Assembly: GCA_046957575.1 (NCBI GenBank)
Contig: JBKUOG010000049.1
Coordinates: 1-9,540, forward strand
Reading direction: 5' to 3'
Source: UMGS1370 sp046957575
GTDB taxonomy: Bacteria; Bacillota; Clostridia; Lachnospirales; Lachnospiraceae
Length of the DNA stretch: 9,540 nt
The notes beneath the pieces are model-generated. The model saw nothing but the letters and a program-made list of their open reading frames with translations. It did no database searches and had not been told where the DNA came from. Position numbers and translations under genes: made by a program. Shown in pieces: positions 4,766-9,540 of this stretch (position 1 is its first letter; each line of letters begins with the position of its first letter).

Positions 4766-5245
4766 ATGAAAATCGAAGGTATCGTATTAGTGAGGATTGA
4801 TGACAGACTGATTCATGGTCAGGTTATGACTTCCTGGTTAAATTACACCGGAGCAAACAAAATTATGATTATTGATGATGAAGTTGCAAATGATCCATTT
4901 ATGAAGAGTGTATTAAAAACATGCGTACCGGCAAACGTGAAACTGGCGACATTTACAGTGGAAAAGGCAGCGGTAAGATTGAAAAAAGGTTTTGCAGGAG
5001 ACAAATGTATTATTCTCGTCAAATATCCAAAAACTTTATATCGCCTGAAGAGTGAAGGAGTCGTTTTTGATCATGTCAACATCGGAGGAATGGGAGTTAG
5101 TGGAGATCGCAAGAAATTTTTCCGCAATATTTCTGCATCTGATGAGGAAAAGCAGATGTTAAAAGAACTAGTAGATGCAGGATCTAAAATTGGAGTCAGG
5201 ATCATTGCAGAAGACAGCGAGACCGACATTTCAAAGATGCTTTGA
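4766..5245 (+). CDS. PTS system mannose/fructose/sorbose-family EIIB component
   Basis: This cytoplasmic protein of 159 residues, the usual length, carries phosphate from EIIA to the incoming sugar. VLVRIDDRLIHGQV (7-20) contains the phosphorylated His17, and VNIGGMG (104-110) is the second conserved loop. I chose ATG at 4766 because AAGGGAG (4751-4757) precedes it and the conserved fold begins at once. An in-frame ATG at 4721, also with a good site (GGAGGG, 4705-4710), would add 15 residues (MSKSSYFFLTKGAGI) not seen in the family but cannot be excluded. It is the first gene of the operon and its promoter is covered by operator units. An 82-bp gap separates it from EIIC; that gap holds a 14-codon frame with no convincing ribosome site. 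Confidence 0.92.
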   Translation: MKIEGIVLVRIDDRLIHGQVMTSWLNYTGANKIMIIDDEVANDPFMKSVLKTCVPANVKLATFTVEKAAVRLKKGFAGDKCIILVKYPKTLYRLKSEGVVFDHVNIGGMGVSGDRKKFFRNISASDEEKQMLKELVDAGSKIGVRIIAEDSETDISKML

Positions 5246-5327
5246 TAATGGCTAATAAGGGACTGATAATATGAACATAAAATATGAGAAACTATTAACA
5301 GAAAGCGGAGAATAAAGGAGGTAAAGT

Positions 5328-6146
5328 ATGAAAATTACACTGATTCAAGCGCTTTTGATTGGTATCGTTTATTATTTGGGTAATATCGGTACACCATGGT
5401 TGTCACTGCTGGGAAGTATTTCTGTCGTTTACAAACCATTGGTAGCAGGAACTATAGTAGGTTTTATTTTAGGGGATCCGGTACAGGGCTGTATGATTGG
5501 TGCAGCGATTAACTTACCGTATGTAGCTTTTATTTCAGCAGGAGGAACTGCGCCGGCTGACCCGGGACTTGCAGGAACAGTCGGAACAGCCTGGGCAATG
5601 GCAGCAGGGGTAAGTCCTGCGGTAGCAGTGACTTTGGCAGTGCCCTTGGGGCTGCTCGGAACTATGATTTGGGTCGCACATATGACTTTGGATGTTACTT
5701 TTGTACATATGGCTGATAAAGCAGCAGAGGAAGGGAATATCGAAAAGATTTGTTTCTATCATGTTGTTCCACCCCAGATCTTGATGTTTTGTTTATGTGT
5801 AATTCCGGCAACGGCTGCCACATATCTGGGATCATCAGCAGTTAAAGGGTTAATTGCACAATTGACAGGTAAACCATTGGATGTATTAGCTGTAATTGGG
5901 GCATTGCTTCCGGCACTTGGAATTGCGATGAATCTTAGAGCAATTAGTAGGCCAGGTACTTTATTATTCTATATTGTAGGATTTATTCTTGTTGTATATC
6001 TTGGACTTCCGGTTATTGCTGTAGCTGTTTTAGCTGGTGTTATAGGATATTTCTATACAATGTTGAGTAACCAAACACCCCAGGTAGCAGCAGCTGATTC
6101 AGGGGCAGCAGCTTCAATAGATGATGACGATGAGGAGGATTTTTAA
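5328..6146 (+). CDS. PTS system mannose-family EIIC permease
   Basis: The 272-residue, very hydrophobic membrane protein has roughly eight to ten hydrophobic segments or re-entrant loops and would form the sugar pathway together with EIID. Family features include the opening MKITLIQALLIGIVYYLGN, the YKPLVAGTIVGFILGDPVQG stretch (35-54), GAAINLPYVAFISAGGTAPAD (58-78) and the long small-residue-rich segments that follow. The C terminus ends in a cytoplasmic Ala-rich then acidic tail, SIDDDDEEDF. The codons for this tail (GAT GAG GAG GAT) also supply the ribosome site of the next gene. AAAGGAGG stands a few bases before ATG 5328. It overlaps nothing and ends one base before EIID starts, so coupling is likely. 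Confidence 0.92.
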   Translation: MKITLIQALLIGIVYYLGNIGTPWLSLLGSISVVYKPLVAGTIVGFILGDPVQGCMIGAAINLPYVAFISAGGTAPADPGLAGTVGTAWAMAAGVSPAVAVTLAVPLGLLGTMIWVAHMTLDVTFVHMADKAAEEGNIEKICFYHVVPPQILMFCLCVIPATAATYLGSSAVKGLIAQLTGKPLDVLAVIGALLPALGIAMNLRAISRPGTLLFYIVGFILVVYLGLPVIAVAVLAGVIGYFYTMLSNQTPQVAAADSGAAASIDDDDEEDF

Positions 6147-6147
6147 T

Positions 6148-6984
6148 ATGGCAGAAGAAAAAAAGAAACAACTAAGTAAAAAAGATGTCGTAAAAGCCTT
6201 CTGGAGATGGACCTTTTTCTCTCATGCAAACTATAATTATGAACGGTTAGAAGCTACAGGTCTTGTATTTTCTTTTAAACACGTAATTAAAAAGCTGTAT
6301 GGAGATGATCCGGAAGCCTACAAAGCATGTATTCAAAGACATATGCAGTTTTTTAATACAGAACCGCATATAGGCGGTGTTATTCCGGGTATTGTTTTGG
6401 CTATGGAAGAAGAACGCGCTAATGGAGCACCGATTACTGATGAGGCAATTAATGGTGTGAAAACAGGTTTAATGGGTCCATTTGCGGGTATTGGTGATAC
6501 CCTCTGGCAGGGGACATTAACACCGATATTACTGGCATTTGGTGTCAGCATTGGTTCTAAAGGAAATTTAATGGGGCCATTAGTTTATACATTATTAATG
6601 TTTGGAATTATGTTTCCAGTAGCATATATTTGTTGGATGAAAGGGTATAGTTTAGGTAAAGAAGGTATTGAAAAAATCCTTGGTGGAAACCAGTTACAAA
6701 TGTTAATTACAGGTGCTTCTGCAATGGGAGCAATTGTTTTAGGAGCTTTGTCGGCTCAGTTTGTAACGGTGCAATGTTCAGCAATTATAAAACTTGGTGC
6801 TTTAAAGATGAATGTCCAGGAAACAGTTTTTGATGCGTTGTTCAAAGGAATTTTGCCTTTGGGATTTACGTTACTTACTTTATACTTATTAAAGAACAAA
6901 AAGATGAAAGCGACAACAGTTATGGCAATTCTCATTGTCATTGGACTAGTTGGAGGAGCTATAGGATTCCTTGGTGCAAAATAG
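6148..6984 (+). CDS. PTS system mannose-family EIID permease
   Basis: At 278 residues it is of usual length. Hallmarks are FWRWTFFSHANYNYERLEATG (18-38), with HANYNYER; HMQFFNTEPHIGGVIPGI (65-82); the MEEERANG segment; and GVKTGLMGPFAGIGDTLWQG (103-122), the EIID signature. C-terminal membrane helices follow at about 141-170, 185-205, 232-249 and 257-276. Together with EIIC it moves the sugar across the membrane. The start at 6148 is chosen because AGGAGG (6133-6138) lies nine bases upstream, inside the EIIC coding end. A start at 6121 would overlap EIIC and lacks a site. The dehydrogenase begins 21 bases downstream with no terminator between. Confidence 0.93.
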   Translation: MAEEKKKQLSKKDVVKAFWRWTFFSHANYNYERLEATGLVFSFKHVIKKLYGDDPEAYKACIQRHMQFFNTEPHIGGVIPGIVLAMEEERANGAPITDEAINGVKTGLMGPFAGIGDTLWQGTLTPILLAFGVSIGSKGNLMGPLVYTLLMFGIMFPVAYICWMKGYSLGKEGIEKILGGNQLQMLITGASAMGAIVLGALSAQFVTVQCSAIIKLGALKMNVQETVFDALFKGILPLGFTLLTLYLLKNKKMKATTVMAILIVIGLVGGAIGFLGAK

Positions 6985-7005
6985 AATAGCGTGGAGGGAA
7001 GAACA

Positions 7006-8052
7006 ATGGGAGAAATGGCAAGAACCCTTGTGTTTACAGGGGAAAAGCAAATTGAAATACAGGAATATCCGATTCCTGAAGTCAGTGATGATATGGTTCT
7101 GGTAAAAACAGATGCGTGTGCGATCTGCACATGGGAGCAGAGGGTTTATACCGGAGTAAAAAAAGTAGATTTTCCGTTTATCGGCGGACATGAAATGGTC
7201 GGAAAAATTGTCAAAATGGGTAAAAATGTGGACCAGAGACAGTGGAGTGTCGGTGATTTTGTGGCAGTCGGGGTAACGCTGCCATGCAAAAACTGCTATC
7301 AGTGTAAGAGCGGAAATGAGCAGAACTGTGAACATTTTGATCACAGCAAACAATTAGAGGGACTTCCGGAGAAAGGTATGGGCGGATTGAGTTCCCATCT
7401 CTTAGTACATCCGTCAAACCTGTTTCACCTACATGATATAACACCGGAAGAAGCAACGATCACAGAACCATTATCCTGTGTGCTGCACAGTGTAGAAACT
7501 GCTGATATTGAATTTGGTGATACCGTTGTTGTGATCGGATGCGGAATCATGGGACTGCTGCACACGATCCTCGCAACAAAACGGGGAGCCTCTGTCATTG
7601 TCTCCGACACGAATGAAGAAAGAACAAAGCTGGGCTTAGAGCTGGGCGCAAATTATGCGGTAAATCCGGCGAAGGAAAACCTGGAAGAATGCGTGAAGGA
7701 AATCACAGGCGGAAACATGGCACAGGTTGTCTTTGATACGACACCGATCTCCAAAGTTGCCGAGGACGCAGTGAAGGCTGTCGCTAACAACGGACGTCTG
7801 GTACTTTACAGTTCATTCTATCCGGATACTCCGATCTCTATCAGTCCGGATTGGCTTCACAAGAGCGGTGCAAAGCTGATGGGTACAGCAAACTCCAACA
7901 CCGTAGATTTTACAAAAGCGACGAGACTGCTCTCAGAGGGAGTTGTGGATGTAAAACCATTTGTCAGTGAAGTCTATGATTTGAGTGATTATCAGAAAGC
8001 ATTTGAATCTGCCATTAAGGGCGATAAATTCAGAGTAGTATTAAAATTTTAA
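7006..8052 (+). CDS. Zinc-dependent medium-chain dehydrogenase (sorbitol/threonine dehydrogenase-like)
   Basis: This 348-residue MDR protein has a GroES-like N-terminal domain and a Rossmann domain. The catalytic zinc ligands Cys41, His62-Glu63 (GGHEMVG) and Glu154 (TEPLSC) are present. Four cysteines with 2-2-7 spacing (Cys94, 97, 100, 108) form the structural zinc lobe. GCGIMG (178-183) binds the dinucleotide, and Asp201 at the end of the second strand predicts NAD rather than NADP. The usual CGxCGTDxH is CAICTWEQR here, so the Asp and His of the proton relay are absent, which suggests a specialised substrate. Start ATG 7006 follows GGAGGG (6993-6998); ATG 7015 is an alternative. As last gene of the PTS operon it should oxidise, or reduce, the imported sugar or polyol phosphate. 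Confidence 0.9.
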   Translation: MGEMARTLVFTGEKQIEIQEYPIPEVSDDMVLVKTDACAICTWEQRVYTGVKKVDFPFIGGHEMVGKIVKMGKNVDQRQWSVGDFVAVGVTLPCKNCYQCKSGNEQNCEHFDHSKQLEGLPEKGMGGLSSHLLVHPSNLFHLHDITPEEATITEPLSCVLHSVETADIEFGDTVVVIGCGIMGLLHTILATKRGASVIVSDTNEERTKLGLELGANYAVNPAKENLEECVKEITGGNMAQVVFDTTPISKVAEDAVKAVANNGRLVLYSSFYPDTPISISPDWLHKSGAKLMGTANSNTVDFTKATRLLSEGVVDVKPFVSEVYDLSDYQKAFESAIKGDKFRVVLKF

Positions 8053-8097
8053 AGACGCGTGACCTTGTTGGTTGCCGCTGTCAGGATGCGGATAAAG

Positions 8098-8138
8098 CAG
8101 AGAGGGAGCCGGTTAAATAATGGCTTGCTCTCTGTTTT
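8098..8138 (+). terminator. Terminator of the PTS-dehydrogenase operon
   Basis: A thirteen-bp stem (8098-8110 with 8122-8134) with one G-G mismatch and one wobble has an 11-nt loop and is followed by TTTT. It separates the operon from the downstream regulator gene. The 207-bp gap 8053-8259 holds otherwise only the putative regulator promoter. Confidence 0.75.
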
Positions 8139-8168
8139 GCTGAACAAATGTATATTTAAAAAACCACT

Positions 8169-8197
8169 TTTATCCAACAGGATTTATGGTGTATACT
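8169..8197 (+). promoter_or_regulatory. Possible promoter of the GntR-type regulator gene
   Basis: TATACT (8192-8197) is a good -10 box, but the -35 box TTTATC at 17-bp spacing is weak. An independent promoter is expected because an operon terminator lies just upstream. Confidence 0.45.
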
Positions 8198-8200
8198 ATA

Positions 8201-8215
8201 GGTATCTGGGGTAAT
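8201..8215. promoter_or_regulatory. Weak candidate operator at the regulator's own promoter
   Basis: GGTATCTGGGGTAAT matches the island's 15-bp motif at about 10 of 15 positions, with an intact GGTAAT right half. It sits at the expected transcription start. It could give weak autoregulation but may be chance in AT-rich DNA. Confidence 0.3.
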
Positions 8216-8259
8216 ATTCGTCAAGAACTGAGGTCTCTTATACATACAAAGGAGGGCGT

Positions 8260-9033
8260 ATGAGTGAAGTGAAAAAAAAGCAGCTGCTGTATATGCAGCT
8301 GAGAGATTCCATTTTGGCAGACTATAAGGACAAGCCATACTATTCTCCTTTGCCGGGGGAGCGCGAACTGTGCGATATTTATTCTGTCAGCCGGCCTACA
8401 GTCAGAAAGGCACTTGAAATCCTTGAGGATGAAGGATGTATCATAAGGCTGACGGGAAAAGGAGCGTTTTTTATCGGCAATAAGGAGTTTGTGGATGCGA
8501 ATAATGATATGAGGTTCTCAGACATTGCTTTCTACAATCAGGTTAGTCTGAGGGGAGACTATACGAGCAGTAAGGTCCTGCTGCAGAAGATTGAGATTGC
8601 AGATAAAGAGGTTGCTGTGATGCTGAGACTTCCCAAAAATGCCAAGGTGTTTCATCTGGAGCGTCTGAGGTATATCAACGGCAAATTGTATTCTCTGGCC
8701 AATGCATATATTCCCTATGAGCTTTGTCCTGAGCTTACGGAATATGATTTTTCAGACCGTTCTCTGCACAACACACTTTGTCAGTACGGTCATGTGCCGT
8801 TTAAAGCGGACAAAACCATAGAAATTTCAAAAGCATCCGAGTATGATGCCATGCATTTAGATCTGAAACCCGGAGACCCGATTTCAATTTCTTCCACAGT
8901 GACGTACGATGAGCAGGGGAATATGCTGGAATATGCGGTAACGAGGGCCGATGCATATAAGACTCTGATACAGATGCAGGTGTATAACCAGGATCATGTT
9001 AAAGACAAGGTTATGAGAGAGAAGCGCCAGTAG
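8260..9033 (+). CDS. GntR-family transcriptional regulator, HutC subfamily (UTRA effector domain)
   Basis: At 257 residues it has standard HutC-type length. Residues about 8-73 form the winged helix-turn-helix: LPGERELCDIYSVSRPTVRK (31-50) includes the recognition helix, followed by the wing GKGAFFIG. Residues about 87-245 form the UTRA ligand-binding domain, with FHLERLRYINGKLYSLANAY at its core and a PGDPISISS strand near the end. Such proteins bind a sugar phosphate or related metabolite and usually repress neighbouring catabolic genes. ATG 8260 follows AAAGGAGG (8248-8255) at slightly short spacing. It is the only complete DNA-binding regulator in the window, and the 15-bp palindromes before EIIA, aldolase, epimerase and EIIB are its likely targets. 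That assignment is inference. The gene ends inside a short hairpin terminator. Confidence 0.92.
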   Translation: MSEVKKKQLLYMQLRDSILADYKDKPYYSPLPGERELCDIYSVSRPTVRKALEILEDEGCIIRLTGKGAFFIGNKEFVDANNDMRFSDIAFYNQVSLRGDYTSSKVLLQKIEIADKEVAVMLRLPKNAKVFHLERLRYINGKLYSLANAYIPYELCPELTEYDFSDRSLHNTLCQYGHVPFKADKTIEISKASEYDAMHLDLKPGDPISISSTVTYDEQGNMLEYAVTRADAYKTLIQMQVYNQDHVKDKVMREKRQ

Positions 9034-9048
9034 TACGCCGGCGCTTTT
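9022..9048 (+). terminator. Short terminator overlapping the end of the regulator gene
   Basis: AAGCGCC (9022-9028) pairs with GGCGCTT (9040-9046), with an 11-nt loop containing the TAG stop codon and a short T-run (9045-9048). Stem and T-run are short, so efficiency is uncertain. Confidence 0.5.
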
Positions 9049-9051
9049 CAA

Positions 9052-9114
9052 TTCAGTTCCATAGATGAAGCCGGTAATGAAGTCATTTTGATGGGAACCG
9101 GACTGGGATTTAAG
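9052..9114 (+). pseudogene. Relic of a BglG/LicT-type antiterminator RNA-binding (CAT) domain
   Basis: The plus frame reads SSIDEAGNEVILMGTGLGF followed by KGKEG. This matches the pattern of the co-antiterminator RNA-binding domain found at the N terminus of BglG, SacY and LicT proteins (V-S-x-x-D-E-x-G-x-E-V-x-x-M-G-x-G-L-G-F-x-x-K). The start codon and first ten or so residues are absent, and the PRD domains are replaced by transposase sequence. Only about 20 residues remain, so the identification rests on that pattern alone. A PTS-linked antiterminator next to a PTS island would fit an earlier regulator that was lost. Confidence 0.55.
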
Positions 9115-9458
9115 GGGAAAGAAGGAAAGCTGTATGTTTCAGCAATTTTCCACTGCTTTGATCTTGGCGTTCTTGGTCTTGCATTGGAAATGAACATGAA
9201 AGCGGATCTGTGTGTCCAAACCTTGGAGAACGCCTTAACTGCATATCCGTCTTTGGAAGGAGCCATTATACACAGCGACCGTGGAACGCAGTATATCAGT
9301 GAGGTCTACCGCCAGAATATTCGGAAACACGGTATCCATCAAAGTAAGAATAGTACCGGAGGACGATGTCATGATAATGCACGATGTGAGAGTATGTGGG
9401 TACGGTTGAAGACAGAACTCCCCTATGACCGTTACGATGCAAGAGAGATGACAGTTAC
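9106..9458 (+). pseudogene. IS3-family transposase (OrfB) fragment, truncated at both ends
   Basis: The frame carries the middle of the DDE integrase core: GKLYVSAIFHCFDLGVLGLA, then IIHSDRGTQYIS, whose Asp (codon 9277-9279) is the second catalytic acid, and GGRCHDNARCESMWVRLKTEL, whose Glu (codon 9388-9390) is the third, with 36 residues between them. The first catalytic Asp (usually in WxTDIT) and everything N-terminal are missing. The homology stops after AREMTV, and the usual IWRYFxxYWNNRR C terminus is absent. No OrfA or terminal inverted repeat is visible. The open frame extends artificially from 9088, upstream into the antiterminator relic, to 9522. It cannot encode an active transposase. 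Confidence 0.85.
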
Positions 9459-9540
9459 CAGCTTCTTTGACTGCTCCTGCATACTGCGGATTGAGCTTTC
9501 TGTGGCAATCTGCAACGCATGAATTTTACCCTCACGGGAC
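9432..9540 (-). other. Unidentified minus-strand reading frame running off the window
   Basis: From the right edge the minus strand reads without stop through SREGKIHALQIATESSIRSM, then QEQSKKLVTV, ending at a TAA at 9432-9434. The composition (helical, charged, regular hydrophobics) looks protein-like, and the IS3 homology on the other strand ends at about the same point (near 9455). It may be the truncated C terminus of a gene broken by the insertion. I cannot name a family, and about 30 residues are too few to be sure it is coding. Confidence 0.3.

Noticed and set aside
5272..5316. 14-codon frame between EIIB and EIIC (MNIKYEKLLTESGE)
   Set aside because: It is very short with only a poor ribosome site. 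It overlaps the leader of EIIC and shows no other sign of coding.
6756..7353. Overlapping minus-strand frames of 124 and 135 codons
   Set aside because: They lie opposite the well-supported EIID and dehydrogenase genes, are cysteine- and serine-rich like antisense shadows, and lack ribosome sites.
9048..9266. 72-codon minus-strand open frame opposite the IS3 fragment
   Set aside because: It is the antisense shadow of the transposase and antiterminator relics, whose plus-strand products carry recognisable motifs.
1..9540. CRISPR array, prophage genes, defence or toxin-antitoxin system, biosynthetic cluster
   Set aside because: No regularly spaced direct repeats were seen, and no gene product matches nuclease, phage structural, toxin or biosynthetic families.

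Overview
The window looks like a chromosomal segment from a Gram-positive Clostridia bacterium, most likely a gut Lachnospiraceae-type organism. The reasons are the AT-rich sequence, strong AGGAGG-type ribosome binding sites, a MntP/YtaF-type membrane protein typical of spore formers, mannose-family PTS proteins of Firmicutes type, and a CCA-less tRNA. I cannot name the species.

Left part (1-1880). An AT-rich hairpin precedes a tRNA-Trp(CCA), which ends at a bidirectional terminator shared with a converging 58-residue gene. A NimA-like flavin-barrel gene follows. Next are a 49-residue minus-strand gene (1098-1247) and a minus-strand ytaF-like membrane protein gene.

Central part (1950-9033). 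This is a sugar or polyol catabolic island. It holds a free-standing PTS EIIA (+) converging on a class II ketose-phosphate aldolase (-), a ribulose-phosphate/allulose-phosphate 3-epimerase-like protein (-), then divergently EIIB-EIIC-EIID and a zinc-dependent medium-chain dehydrogenase (+), and finally a GntR/HutC-type regulator (+). The expected logic is uptake with phosphorylation by the PTS, oxidation or reduction of the sugar phosphate by the dehydrogenase, epimerisation, and aldol cleavage to trioses. The substrate cannot be read from the sequence.

The strongest regulatory signal is a 15-bp palindrome close to ATTACCA-N-TGGTAAT. It occurs before all four catabolic transcription units. 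Two copies form a perfect 18-bp-arm inverted repeat before EIIA, one lies inside the aldolase promoter, one spans the epimerase stop codon, and others flank the divergent epimerase/EIIB region. The GntR protein is the obvious candidate to bind them.

Between the convergent EIIA and aldolase genes, enclosed by their two terminators, lies about 170 bp with four consecutive hairpins, probably a dispersed intergenic repeat.

Right edge (9034-9540). This is genetic debris. A short relic of a BglG/LicT-type antiterminator RNA-binding domain is joined in frame to an IS3-family transposase fragment lacking both ends. Beyond it an unidentified minus-strand reading frame runs off the window.
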